From positions 1 through 64,000 of the forward strand of contig JAFUTI010000001.1 in assembly GCA_017471465.1 (NCBI GenBank): a stretch of 64,000 nucleotides of DNA. Reading direction: 5' to 3'. The position numbers and the translations under genes are program-made. The notes under the pieces were generated by a model. It did not search any database, was not told where the DNA came from, and was given only the letters and a program-made list of their open reading frames with translations. Shown here piece after piece: positions 1 through 9,800 of this stretch. How positions within the stretch are numbered: the first letter of the stretch is position 1; the number at the start of each line of letters is the position of its first letter. Source of the DNA: Prevotella sp. (lineage in GTDB: Bacteria; Bacteroidota; Bacteroidia; Bacteroidales; Bacteroidaceae).

Positions 1-353
1 ACCATCAGAGGTCGTTATCTTGGCATAGAATTCTAATTTTGACTTTCCCACGATATTAACTTGTTATGATTTACAGTAATAACGTAGGATGCGGGGCAAT
101 ATTGCTTCAACGATTAGTTTTCAACCGTACAGGTCGAAAAATTTCCCGCCGCGAGATTTTTCTGAGAGGCCGTGAAATTTTTCTGAGAGGCTGTGAGATT
201 CTGTCGGACCGCACGCTCGTACTTATTAGTATATCTTCCTACAGGTGCGACCTCTGGTGCGACCTCTGGTGCGGCCAACTGTTGGAAGAACGCATCTGAT
301 ACTCAGCCAGTTAAGTGTTAGGTGTAAGAGGTGTCACCTATGTTGAACAGTGT
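1..353. other. Non-coding left edge of window
   Basis: I see no convincing gene here. The only long open frame (plus strand, about 66-299) runs through short tandem repeats, has low-complexity Arg/Cys/Trp composition and resembles no family, so it is not called. The stretch lies downstream of the pectin-locus terminator and could hold the leader of a gene outside the window. Its visible structure is the pair of short tandem repeats listed separately. Confidence 0.5.
153..276. repeat. Two short tandem repeats (21-bp and 12-bp periods)
   Basis: Positions 153-173 and 174-194 are near-identical 21-bp units (core ATTTTTCTGAGAGGC, two differences), and a third, degraded unit starts at 195. At 244-255 and 256-267 the 12-bp unit GGTGCGACCTCT is repeated exactly, with a partial third copy at 268-276. 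The units abut without unique spacers, so this is slippage-type repetition and not a CRISPR array. No function is evident. Confidence 0.7.
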
Positions 354-387
354 AAAAAAATGGTGCAGCCACGTTGGCCGCACCATT
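354..387 (-). terminator. Intrinsic terminator of the pectin locus
   Basis: On the minus strand a 13-bp stem (one G-U pair, 3-nt loop) starting AATGGTGCGGCC is followed by a run of T residues (A-run at 354-360 on the plus strand). It lies 25 bp downstream of the stop codon of the last gene of the susC-susD operon and is a standard Rho-independent terminator. Confidence 0.9.
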
Positions 388-411
388 GTTAAGAATAGAG
401 TTGGGAAGTGA

Positions 412-1344
412 TTACTGGATGGTCTTCTTGCCGTTCTTGATAACCAAACCCTTGTAGTTCGCACCAACCTTCTGGCCAGCGATGTTGTAGATAGCGCCGT
501 CCTGAGCGTCAGCATTGATGTTCTTGACAGAAGCCTCTCCGCCAAAATTGAAAGTAACATTGTTAAAAGCAATCTGCTTGTTATTTGCGCATCCAATAAT
601 GGCAATACGAAGGGTGAGCTTATAAGGGTTGAGAGCTTTTACCTCTGCAGGCATCGTCAGCTTAACCTTTGAAATACCTTTGGCATTAGCGCCACCGGCA
701 GCACCCTTTGAACCATCGTTACGTGACGGGTTGTAACCATTGGCGTTGTCGTCGAAAGGATCGGTCTTGTCGTTCGCGTCACCAGTGTATTCGTCACCGA
801 AAGAGTTTGCAACCTCCTGATTGATAAGCCATTCAGACTCGCCTTCGCCGTCACCTTCATAAAGAAGTTTGCAATTCAGACGGATAGCGTCTGTACCAAC
901 TTTGGTGGCGTCAAAAGTGATGGAGGTAAGACCAGTAAGGTCTTTCTCGGTGTCACCTTCCTCTAAAGTGAAATCAAGATAAGCGTTCTGAGTGACAGCA
1001 GCGTCTGCAGTGCTTTCGTCATTAGTATAGTTGCCATCAGAATCCTTTGCATTGCCGTTTATGGGCTTCCATGCAATCATTCCAAAATCATCGCTGGGGT
1101 AGTTGAGGTTGGCACCTGTCTCATCCTTAACAGCTGCGGGAGCAGGAGCGTCGTCTTTCAAGTTAATTTCAATGTCAGAACCCATAACAATGTCCTTGGC
1201 TGTAATTGTTGTGCTGCCAGTTACTGTTGCAGAGATGTTTGCAGTCTTTGCAGCACGGTCAATCTGACAGGGCCAAACAACCGTTTGGGCACTCATTGAA
1301 GCACTTGCGAGAATCGCAATTCCAAAAAGTAAAATTTTCTTCAT
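412..1344 (-). CDS. Secreted surface protein with sorting-type C-terminus, function unknown
   Basis: A protein of 310 residues with a clear Sec signal peptide (Met-Lys-Lys start, hydrophobic stretch, cleavage near SMSAQ). The body is acidic and Asp/Asn/Gly-rich with alternating hydrophobic residues, which suggests a beta-sandwich; I recognise no catalytic motif. The last about 27 residues (AIYNIAGQKVG...GLVIKNGKK) are the Prevotella-type C-terminal tail, shared with the pectinesterase and pectate lyase of this locus and resembling type IX secretion C-terminal domains. It is the third gene after susC and susD, where PULs often encode a surface glycan-binding protein. That role is inferred from position only. 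Confidence 0.8.
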   Translation of the reverse strand: MKKILLFGIAILASASMSAQTVVWPCQIDRAAKTANISATVTGSTTITAKDIVMGSDIEINLKDDAPAPAAVKDETGANLNYPSDDFGMIAWKPINGNAKDSDGNYTNDESTADAAVTQNAYLDFTLEEGDTEKDLTGLTSITFDATKVGTDAIRLNCKLLYEGDGEGESEWLINQEVANSFGDEYTGDANDKTDPFDDNANGYNPSRNDGSKGAAGGANAKGISKVKLTMPAEVKALNPYKLTLRIAIIGCANNKQIAFNNVTFNFGGEASVKNINADAQDGAIYNIAGQKVGANYKGLVIKNGKKTIQ

Positions 1345-1346
1345 AA

Positions 1347-1364
1347 TTTTAAAACGTTTTAAAA
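1347..1364. promoter_or_regulatory. 18-bp perfect palindrome, AAACGTTT core
   Basis: The sequence TTTTAAAACGTTTTAAAA is a perfect palindrome lying directly upstream of the start codon at 1344. It shares the central AAACGTTT with the palindrome at 6795-6806 upstream of susC. A central CG in an A/T-rich palindrome fits LacI/GalR-family operators. In such AT-rich DNA an 18-bp palindrome could also arise by chance, so the operator role is a suggestion. Confidence 0.4.
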
Positions 1365-1385
1365 AGGTTATTAATAATATATAAT

Positions 1386-1413
1386 CCGCTACTGAGCCGA
1401 AGCCCAGTAGCGG
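1386..1413 (-). promoter_or_regulatory. Intercistronic hairpin after susD
   Basis: An 11-bp stem (one G-U pair) with the stable loop CTTCGG on the minus strand lies 14 bp after the susD stop codon. No T-run follows, so it is probably not a full terminator. Such hairpins stabilise or process the 3' end of upstream cistrons and could set the high SusC/SusD to downstream-gene ratio. Confidence 0.55.
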
Positions 1414-1426
1414 GCTTATATCTTAA

Positions 1427-3295
1427 TTATTCTGCAGCGGTTTTGTAACCAGGTGTCTGGTCTGCATCAGAAATACCGTCGTTAAGGTTAATTTCATCCT
1501 GTGGGAAAGGACGGAACCAACGATATTGACCATCCGGGCCGACAAAGTTGGACTTGTCGCCATTCAATCCGCTGTTGTATTTTACGTTGTAGTTGATGAG
1601 CCTCTTTGTACGGCGGAGATCCATCCAGCGATAGTATTCGCCACAGAGTTCACGGGCACGCTCATCAAGAATGACATCGACAGGGTCAAGGTTCGTCTCA
1701 AATGGCACGTTGTCAATGCCGTTTCCGCTATTGTATGACTTGTCTGTACCGTCAGAATAGTGTCGGATGTATGAAGCATAGCTTGTGAGAGTGCTTGCAT
1801 GAGCACGTTGGCGTACAACATTCAGACGCTGAAGTGAAGTAGCATCGTCGCCTGCCATATGGTATGCTTCTGCAGCAATGAGGTATGTCTCGGTCAGGTG
1901 GGCTAAGACAATATCATGGAAGGACACTTTGTTAGTTCCTTTACGTACTGCATTGTAGTCGTCGAACTTGCGGACACACAAAGAAGTACCATTGCTTGTA
2001 CGACTTGTTTCGTATGACTGTTTGTCTTGGGTGTAAGTAATCTTACCAGTACGCTTGTTGACACTTGTCTTAATGTATACGCAAGGATTCGATGAAGAAT
2101 AGACACTTGTCGTCTTGTGTGTGCTCATTGCTTCGTTATAATTCGAAATCTGACTCAAATCCTCATACCATGCAGGGAAGTAGGCATAGACGGTCGATGT
2201 GTCTTTAATAGCTGCACCAAAATAGAAATTCTTGTATTCGGTCAGCTGCTCAACCATGAAAGTGCCTGCAAAACGATCGTCGCCCGGTTCAAACAAGTAG
2301 ATGAGCTTCTCGCTTGCGGGGAACTGGCTGGTTGTGTATTTTGTCATACCCTTGCCGCCAGCACCGCTATCATCGTTGTAGTAGTTTGCAAATTGTGCGT
2401 CCTGACGATTTCCGTCGGTGGTTTCATCCTGTCCTACAATGTTGCGCGTGTATTTGATTGCAAAGATAATGTCATCATTGTCCTCATTGGCAACATTCCA
2501 CATATCGCTGAATGATAATGACGGACTTTTGCCGCCGATAGCTTTATCAGCATATTGGGCTGCCAGAGTGAAATTTGTCTTGTCAGTGATGGTAACATTG
2601 CTGCCGTCAGCTTCTGATGTTGTACCATAATCCCAGCCATAAGCAAGATATACTTTTGCTAAGAAATTGTATACGGTGCGCATAGATATACGTCCTGTGT
2701 GGTCATCTTGGGGCAACTTGTTATTTGCCTCAACTTCTTTCAGAATCTTAATGATGTATTCATATACCTCGTTCTGTTGGGCACGGGGGAAATTAGTTGC
2801 GACACCGGTGATATACTCATCGGAGATGGGTACACCTCCAAACTGCTGAGAGAGCAGATAGTAGTAAAAAGCCTTAAGTGTTTTTGCCTCGTCAACACGG
2901 ATAGCGGCATTCGCACTTGCTGCACCCTGATAGTAAATGACAGCGTTACACTGCTGAATACCATCATAACACTGCTTGTATAGGCCTAGGACATTACCAT
3001 CGGTCGCAGTCAAATCCTTGTAAAGAGAAAGCGGTTGTGATGCATAGTTGGAGCGGCCTCTTTCATAGAGGTCGGTACCACTGCAGAACATAACAGGGCT
3101 GTCTCCATAAATGGCACGTAGCTTATAATAAGCATTGGTTGTCAAATTCTCAAATCCTTCACTTGTCTTGAAATAGACATCAGAATTGAGGTTTGATTTG
3201 TTTTCTGCGTCTAAGAAATCGCTGCATCCGGTCAATGTAAACATACCTGCCAGCGCAAGTGTAGACATTATTATTTTATTTTTCATAACTCTCAT
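1427..3295 (-). CDS. SusD/RagB-family glycan-binding lipoprotein
   Basis: A 622-residue protein with a lipoprotein signal (hydrophobic stretch, lipobox LTGC, then SDFLDAENKS, the usual SusD N-terminus). The helical body and the C-terminal signature (ELCGEYYRWMDLRR, then a PIP-type tail with YRWFRPFPQDEI) are typical of SusD homologues, which sit on the outer membrane and cap the partner SusC barrel. It lies 12 bp after susC on the same strand, so the two are co-transcribed. Neighbouring pectinases suggest that its ligand is a pectic oligosaccharide; specificity cannot be read from the sequence. A second in-frame ATG at 3286 (MKNKII) is an equally good start. Confidence 0.95.
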   Translation of the reverse strand: MRVMKNKIIMSTLALAGMFTLTGCSDFLDAENKSNLNSDVYFKTSEGFENLTTNAYYKLRAIYGDSPVMFCSGTDLYERGRSNYASQPLSLYKDLTATDGNVLGLYKQCYDGIQQCNAVIYYQGAASANAAIRVDEAKTLKAFYYYLLSQQFGGVPISDEYITGVATNFPRAQQNEVYEYIIKILKEVEANNKLPQDDHTGRISMRTVYNFLAKVYLAYGWDYGTTSEADGSNVTITDKTNFTLAAQYADKAIGGKSPSLSFSDMWNVANEDNDDIIFAIKYTRNIVGQDETTDGNRQDAQFANYYNDDSGAGGKGMTKYTTSQFPASEKLIYLFEPGDDRFAGTFMVEQLTEYKNFYFGAAIKDTSTVYAYFPAWYEDLSQISNYNEAMSTHKTTSVYSSSNPCVYIKTSVNKRTGKITYTQDKQSYETSRTSNGTSLCVRKFDDYNAVRKGTNKVSFHDIVLAHLTETYLIAAEAYHMAGDDATSLQRLNVVRQRAHASTLTSYASYIRHYSDGTDKSYNSGNGIDNVPFETNLDPVDVILDERARELCGEYYRWMDLRRTKRLINYNVKYNSGLNGDKSNFVGPDGQYRWFRPFPQDEINLNDGISDADQTPGYKTAAE

Positions 3296-3307
3296 TCCTT
3301 AGTTTAA

Positions 3308-6300
3308 TTAGAACTTAATACTTGCACCAAATTGATAAGTAGTCGTACTTATACCACCTGCTGACAAGCTAGCGCCTGCCCATTCTGGATCGTAACCCTT
3401 ATAATCGGTTCCAAATACGAACGGGTTGGTGATGTTGACGTAAAGACGAAGACTACGAATCACTTTTGTCTTCTCCAAGAGGGATTTAGGGAATGTATAG
3501 CCCAAGGAAATGTTCTTGACTTTCCAATAGCTGGCATCAACTACCTGATATGGAGCACCTTTTGAGTTTGCGGTCTTCATACTACTCATATTGTCTGCAC
3601 CGTCCTTCGCATTGCTGCTGAAAGCATAGGTACCGGCACCAGTACCTGTGGAAACACCGTTGTTGGGGAAGGGGTAGCTGCCATAATGAGTGCCTTCCTG
3701 ATAGACCTCGTTGATGCGATTGCCGTTCTCGTCATAGTCGCAACTGAGCAGTGTGCCATCGGGTATGTAGAAGTCCATATTGATATGCTGCATACCACGG
3801 TCACCGTAGTTTGTGTACTGCTTATAGAACGGAGAATAAACCTTATAGTCTTGCTTTGTATAGATAGAGAACGAGAAGTCGATGTTTTTCCAAGATAGGC
3901 TGGAATTAAAGCTTCCTGTCCAAGTAGGATTGCTCTTGCCAATAATCGACTTGTCCTTCTGGTCAATGGCTCCGTCACCGTTGAGGTCATCAATAATGGG
4001 CATACCTTCAGTCCAACCATAGCAGTTGAAATAGTAATCGCGGCTTAAGACGGACTCGCCAGGGGTGAATCCCTTGTCACGAGCAATCTTCGTATCAGGA
4101 ACAATCATACTTTGGTCGCTTACGATACCTGACCATGTATAGTTATACAGAGCGTTGATAGACTCTCCTACAAAGAAACTGTTAGCAATATCGTCTTCCG
4201 TACCACCATTCACTTCGAGAATCTCGTTGTGATTGTGCGAGAAGTTCAATGAAGTGGTCCAGTTCCAGTCCTTGTTCTGAATATTGACAGTTGTCAAGCT
4301 GACTTCAATACCTGTATTCCTGACTTTGCCAATGTTGTCAATAACAGTGGCACCACCAGCCTCGTAAGCCAACTGACGACTCATAAGTAGGTCTTTACTG
4401 GTCTTGTTGTACCAGTCAATAGAACCGTTGATGCGTCCATTCAAGAAACCGAAATCAAGACCGATATTATATTCGGTAGTTTTCTCCCATGTGAGGTCTT
4501 GATTCACGATGCCGCTTGGATAGTATACAGATTTGCCTGTGCCGTCGGAGAATCCGTAGAAATACGAACCACCAGTGGCAACGACCTGTGTAGCATAGTT
4601 TGAGCCTTCTGTATAGTTGTTACCCGTAACACCAAAACTGGCACGGAGTTTCAAATTGGAAAGCCAACTCTTGGTGCTTGCCATGAAATCTTCTTCAGTA
4701 ATGCGCCATGCTAAAGCAGCAGAGGGGAATGAGCCCCAGCGATTTCCCTCGGCAAAGCGTGAGGAACCGTCCCAACGTACGGTTGCTGTCAAAAGATAGC
4801 GATCCTTATATGAGTAGTTCAGACGTCCAGCGTAGGACAACATGCTCCATTCTGTGTAACCAGATGTAGGAAGTACTGTTGTTGTACCTGTTGCTTGTTC
4901 TGCATTCCACCACTGTGCCGTTGATGGAACGCCATAGACTTCCTGATAGAAAGTCTCCTGATTGAAGGAGCTAGCGCTAAACAGTCCCATCAGTCCAATA
5001 GAATGGTCATTAACCTTCAGGTTATAGTTAATCTGGTTGTCCCATGTCCAACTAAACTTGTGACGGTTTTGTGTAGAAGCTCGGTTTTCCGAAGTCTCCG
5101 TCGTACCGCGTAAGGTAGAGGGCACATCTTCGAATTGACCAACACGACTGCTGATATACGAAGGCGAGAAAGTTGTCTTCAGAGAAAGATCTTTTAATGG
5201 ACGCAGTTCAACATATAGGTTTGCAAGCATCTGATAGGTCTTCGTATTGTAGAAGGTGTTGTTCAGGTCAATGAGGGGGTTGGCAGTAGACGTAAACTGG
5301 GCACCGCCATTGTCAATAGTGCCTAATGTCGTGTTCATACCAGGATTGATAATCACTTCGCCATTGTCATCATAGGCTTTAGTCACAGGGTTCAATTTAA
5401 ATGCAGAACTGATGGCGTTGTCTGCGATGGTCTCATTGTTGGTGTAGGCACCATTGAAACTGACACCTGCAGTTAGGTAGTCGTTAAGTTTAGCGTCCAG
5501 AGTACCTTTAAGGTTGAAACGATCCATCTTATCGCCGACATAGATGCCTTCCTCGTTCTGATATCCGAATCCGAAATGATAGTTTACGTTACCACCGTTT
5601 CCGCTAACGCTGATGAAATGGTTCTGTTGGGAAGCTGTACGTGTGAATAAATCAATCCAGTCAGTCTCTTTACCAGAATTAATAACATCCTTTATGTATG
5701 AGTCATTATGACCGTCTCTTGTAAGCCACGATGTATCATAGTTTCCTGGTGTCATTCCCCAATAATTCTGAGCCTGTTCTGTAGCCAAAGTTGTAGAACC
5801 TTTGCCGTCCACAGCATTCAGATAACGGAAATGACGGAATTGGGCGAATTCGGAACCATCCATGAAGTCGGGCAGCCGAACAGCCTTGGTGATACCGTAG
5901 TAACCTTCATAAGCTATCGTTGGCTTTGCATATTTTTTACCTTGCTCTTTAGCACTCTTGGTCGTAACAATAACAACGCCGTTTGTTGCACGAGAACCGT
6001 AGATGGCTGTAGAAGATGCATCTTTAAGAATGTCGATGCGTTCAATGTCCTGAGGGTTCAAGAAATTGATATCATCACAGATGACACCATCTACAACATA
6101 CAATGGAGTATTGTTGCTACCGAGGGTAGACTTACCGCGGATCTCAATGTCAAATCCGCCGCCTGCACGGCTACTGCTCTGTGTAATGTTTACACCAGGA
6201 ACAGAACCTTGGAGGTTTTCCATAACAGAAGTTGCACCTTTCGCATTCAGTTTTTCTGTGTCAACAGACGAAATAGCACCCGTCAGGTCGCTCTTTTTCA

Positions 6301-6640
6301 TTGTACCGTAACCTACGACGACGACGTCCTGCAAGGTTGTGTTGTCATCCTCAAGGGTCACTTCTACACTGGTCTTTCCGGCCACGTTCACCGTCTGGGT
6401 CTTCATGCCGATGTAAGAGACGACGATGGCCTTCTTGCCCGTCAGCTTCAGGGTGAAGTTACCGTTGAAATCAGTCACAGTGCCGTTCTTAGTGCCTTGC
6501 TCTAAGACAGAGGCTCCAATGACATCTTCACCTGTGGCGTCTTTCACGTGTCCACTGATTGTCTGCGCCTGAATGGTTCCCACGATCATCGTGAGAGCAA
6601 GCAGCAGTGCAATCCGTAAGGTCTTAAATTTGGTTTGCAT
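3308..6640 (-). CDS. SusC/RagA-family TonB-linked outer-membrane transporter
   Basis: An 1110-residue protein. Residues 1-26 are a signal peptide ending TIQAQ; about 27-105 form a carboxypeptidase-regulatory-like domain (TISGHVKDATGEDVIGASV). A TonB-box-like segment (QDVVVVGYGTMKKSDLTGAI) follows, then the plug and a 22-strand barrel ending in an aromatic C-terminus (TTYQFGASIKF). It imports oligosaccharides released by the surface pectinases, with the downstream SusD as lid. Length and order are normal for the family. It has its own upstream region after the terminator at 6815-6850, so susC-susD-412..1344 is a separate transcription unit from the pectinase genes. Confidence 0.97.
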   Translation of the reverse strand: MQTKFKTLRIALLLALTMIVGTIQAQTISGHVKDATGEDVIGASVLEQGTKNGTVTDFNGNFTLKLTGKKAIVVSYIGMKTQTVNVAGKTSVEVTLEDDNTTLQDVVVVGYGTMKKSDLTGAISSVDTEKLNAKGATSVMENLQGSVPGVNITQSSSRAGGGFDIEIRGKSTLGSNNTPLYVVDGVICDDINFLNPQDIERIDILKDASSTAIYGSRATNGVVIVTTKSAKEQGKKYAKPTIAYEGYYGITKAVRLPDFMDGSEFAQFRHFRYLNAVDGKGSTTLATEQAQNYWGMTPGNYDTSWLTRDGHNDSYIKDVINSGKETDWIDLFTRTASQQNHFISVSGNGGNVNYHFGFGYQNEEGIYVGDKMDRFNLKGTLDAKLNDYLTAGVSFNGAYTNNETIADNAISSAFKLNPVTKAYDDNGEVIINPGMNTTLGTIDNGGAQFTSTANPLIDLNNTFYNTKTYQMLANLYVELRPLKDLSLKTTFSPSYISSRVGQFEDVPSTLRGTTETSENRASTQNRHKFSWTWDNQINYNLKVNDHSIGLMGLFSASSFNQETFYQEVYGVPSTAQWWNAEQATGTTTVLPTSGYTEWSMLSYAGRLNYSYKDRYLLTATVRWDGSSRFAEGNRWGSFPSAALAWRITEEDFMASTKSWLSNLKLRASFGVTGNNYTEGSNYATQVVATGGSYFYGFSDGTGKSVYYPSGIVNQDLTWEKTTEYNIGLDFGFLNGRINGSIDWYNKTSKDLLMSRQLAYEAGGATVIDNIGKVRNTGIEVSLTTVNIQNKDWNWTTSLNFSHNHNEILEVNGGTEDDIANSFFVGESINALYNYTWSGIVSDQSMIVPDTKIARDKGFTPGESVLSRDYYFNCYGWTEGMPIIDDLNGDGAIDQKDKSIIGKSNPTWTGSFNSSLSWKNIDFSFSIYTKQDYKVYSPFYKQYTNYGDRGMQHINMDFYIPDGTLLSCDYDENGNRINEVYQEGTHYGSYPFPNNGVSTGTGAGTYAFSSNAKDGADNMSSMKTANSKGAPYQVVDASYWKVKNISLGYTFPKSLLEKTKVIRSLRLYVNITNPFVFGTDYKGYDPEWAGASLSAGGISTTTYQFGASIKF

Positions 6641-6700
6641 ACATTGTTGGTTTTAGTTAGATAATATTGTTTTATTTTTGTTTTTGTATCATTTCCTTTG

Positions 6701-6708
6701 CAAAAATA
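6701..6708 (-). promoter_or_regulatory. Probable -7 promoter element of susC
   Basis: The minus strand reads TATTTTTG, matching the Bacteroidota -7 consensus TAnnTTTG, about 60 bp before the susC start codon. No good TTTG -33 box sits at the normal 19-22 bp spacing, which is common for activator-dependent PUL promoters. The leader between the box and the ATG is A/T-rich and resembles the pectinesterase leader (AACTAAAA...CAACA before ATG). Confidence 0.5.
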
Positions 6709-6794
6709 CACATTATTTTCGTAATATCATTAAAATTTGCGACAAAATTAGTGAATTTTGGCGAAATAGCCCTAAAAAAAATATTTTTCTCCAC

Positions 6795-6806
6795 GTAAAC
6801 GTTTAC
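6795..6806. promoter_or_regulatory. LacI-type operator candidate upstream of susC
   Basis: GTAAACGTTTAC is a perfect 12-bp palindrome with central CG, the usual form of LacI/GalR operators. It lies about 90 bp upstream of the susC -7 box, just downstream of the terminator stem at 6815-6845. The core AAACGTTT recurs at 1347-1364. No LacI-family or hybrid two-component regulator gene lies in this window, so the cognate protein is unknown. Confidence 0.45.
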
Positions 6807-6810
6807 AACC

Positions 6811-6850
6811 AAAAGAGCGAGGCCTGCCAAATGCAGGCCTCGCTCCTTTT
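6811..6850 (-). terminator. Intrinsic terminator between pectinesterase and susC
   Basis: A perfect 13-bp stem (GAGCGAGGCCTGC, 5-nt loop) lies 28 bp after the pectinesterase stop codon and is followed by TTTT on the minus strand. The other side carries CTTTT, so it could act in both directions. It separates the pectinase genes from susC-susD. Confidence 0.9.
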
Positions 6851-6872
6851 AGAATGTTACCGAATGGTCGGT

Positions 6873-9800
6873 TTACTTAACCATGACCTTTTTGCCACCA
6901 ATGATATAGAGTCCGCGGGTGGGGTTAGTCACGCGCATACCTTTTATATTATAGATGGCGTCGTTGTCAGCCTTGATGTTCTGACCGACGTTGGTGATGC
7001 CAACGGCACCGCCAAGACCTACGCGGTCCTTGAAGCTCTGTGGAGCATCGGCAAACACCTTGGCCTTGGAGTAGTCGGCAGCCTCGGCGTCGGTCAGGAT
7101 GGTCTCGTACTTCTTGTTGCCGTTGGAGTGGGTGAACTCGATGACTTTTGAAGCAGGCGAGATGACGTTGCCAGACTCGTCGACGGTGTTGTACTCGAAG
7201 AAGCCGTCGGCAGCAGAGTTCATGCCGGCAGCCGTGAAGCGTCCGCTGGCAATCTTCGAAGGCTGCTTCAGCGTCGTGTTCAGCCAGGCCAGCTTAGAGG
7301 GAGAACCCCATGAGCGGCCCCAGTTGAAGGTGGCAGAGTGGCAGTCGATGATACAGTGGTCCATGACGTAGCCGTACTGCTTGGCTCCGTTGGGAGCAGC
7401 AATGGTGACATCGCCCTTGCCCTCGGTCATCTCACGGCTCTCCAGGGTGAAGGTGGTGTTCTCGTAGAACACGTCGCCACCGCCACAGACGAAGTCGACG
7501 AGTCCGTGGATGTCGCAGTTGCCAAAGTAGAAGTAACCGTTGCTGTTGTTGCTGTAGTAGGTGTCCTGATAGGAGAGCATCGTCACATTCTTGCAGACGG
7601 TCAGGTTACCCTTATCCTGCAGACAGACGGCACGGCCGGCGAAGGCTGAAGCCTTACCAGTGCTCGGGTCGTAGTAGGGATAGAGGTTCTTCAGCGTCAG
7701 GTTCTCCAGCGTCAGACCCTCCGACGTGTTGAGCAGGGTAGCCGTCACGCCGATACCCTCGGCGGTAGGCAGGTTCTGGATGATGACACCCGTCTGGCTC
7801 TCACCCTGGATGGTGATGTTGTTGCGGCCAACGGTGGTCAGGCAGGCGTTGCCCAGATCGTAAGTGCCGTTAGGCAGGAAGATGGTGACACGCTCGGTGC
7901 CGCCCTCGCCATTGGCAGCCTCCAGGGCATCGAGGAAGCTGGAATCGTCGCCCGTCTTCACGGTGAACGTGTTGCCATCCTTGGTGTAGTTGGTGGTGGT
8001 GGTGTTCAGGATGGTGACGCCGTGGACGTAGGTAGTGCCCTTGAAGGTCAGCGTCAGCGTACCGGCCTCACCCTCGTAGCTGAAGGAGCCCAGGGCGCCG
8101 TCGGTGCCCACCTTTGCAGCGATGGACTGACCATTGGAAGCCTCAATCTGGACATCAGCCGAGTAAGCGCACAGTCCGAGTGTTATAGACGCTTTCTTGC
8201 CGACAAGCAGCTGCAGCTGGTCGCCATTGCCGAATACCCAGCCGTGGTTGTTGTGGTAGTGGCCGCTGCCAACAGGGGTGAATGCCTCGTGGTCTTCGGC
8301 ATAGAAGTTGGCCTTGGTCAGGTCGAAGACATACTTACGGCTGTCGCTCGACACCTCAATCTCGGTCTCTACGGCGTAGAGGCTGATGTTTTCGGTGATG
8401 ACGCTCTCAGTGGTGTACTTGTCGCCGACATAATTGTTCTTGAACCAGCCGCGGGCCTTGTAGCCGTCCTTCGTAGCAGCGACATTGGCAATGTCGTACT
8501 GGAAAGCACCGATGGGGGTGTCTTTCTCTACCTGCTGCGTGCCAAGGCTCTCGCCCTTTGTGTCGAAGTAGGTCAGCGTGAAGAAAGGCTTGCGCACGAA
8601 GTTGGCAACATACTCGACGGTCTTACCCTCGGCAGTGACGGGGATGACCACCTTGCAGGTGTTGTCGCCAGGAGTGTAGGTGATGCCGGTAGCGGCAATC
8701 TCACCGTTGTCGACGACGACGTCGGCCAGGACGTTAGCACTGCCGTCGGGCATGGCGTCGCTCTGGAACAGTTCGATGGTAGCCTCATACTGGCCGCTGT
8801 TGTTCATCTCGAAGATGTCGTCGGCAACGTATGTCTTGCCGGCATACTTGAAGCTGCCAAGAAGAGGAGCGCCCGAAAGGTCGACCTTGCCGAAGATCTC
8901 CAGTTCGAACATATAGGCGTTCTGGCTGCTGTTCAGGTTGGTCCAGCGCAGCTGTACATTCTTCTTGTTAATGGTTTGGCTCACCTCTGACCAGGCTGCG
9001 GGATTGGCAACAGCGTCGCTGATAACCACCCAGTCGGCATCACCGTCACCCTTGGCCTCCAGCTTCCAGCCGCGGTTACTGCCGGTAGCACCGTGGATGT
9101 AACGCACCTTGGTAATATTGGCCAGTGGGCTGGTAGTGACATACGGGTCGGCAGCCTTGGCGGCCTGCAGCGACATGTGGGGCAGGTCGGTGTAACTGCC
9201 AAACTTGGTGTCGGTCGTACTGTAGACGGCTGTGTTATAGAGGGTGAAGTTCAGCGTCTCGTTGGTGAACTTCGTCTGCTGGGCGACGGTAGACTCCGAC
9301 TTGGCGGCACTTGCTGCCTTCCAGTCGCTGAAGTCGGTCTTATAGATGGATTTCTCGACCAGATTGTCGTCAGCAGAGGGGGCCTTCAACTCAGCCTTGA
9401 TAGAGTAGTAGTAGTTGTTGTCGTTGGTAGAGACGATGGAGACGTAGCCGCGCTTGATGTCTGCGTTCACAACCTGATAAACGGTCTGCGGGTTAGCCTG
9501 GTCGTTCTTGATCTCGTCGCCACCGTTGATGCTGTAGTACGAATAGCCGGGATAGCCCTTGACGGTGATGACGTCCTTGGTGCTCTGGACGGGCACACGG
9601 AACTCGGCACCTTTACGCACCTGGATGTTGTCATCATTATTGCGGAATGTTGCACCATTGGCAAGAACGGTCATCTTCAGACCATTCTTCTCCACGTCGT
9701 CCACCTCGCCGGCAGTGTTGCTGCCGCTGAGGGCCAGCGTTGCAGCCATCACATCGGCATTGCCGAAGCTCCATGTGCCGGTAATGTCCTGAGCAACAGG

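Noticed and set aside
153-276. CRISPR array
   Set aside because: Repeat units are contiguous without unique spacers and no cas gene is present in the window.
66-299. Possible small protein of 77 residues at the left edge
   Set aside because: The frame follows the tandem repeats and has no recognisable motif or coding-like composition.
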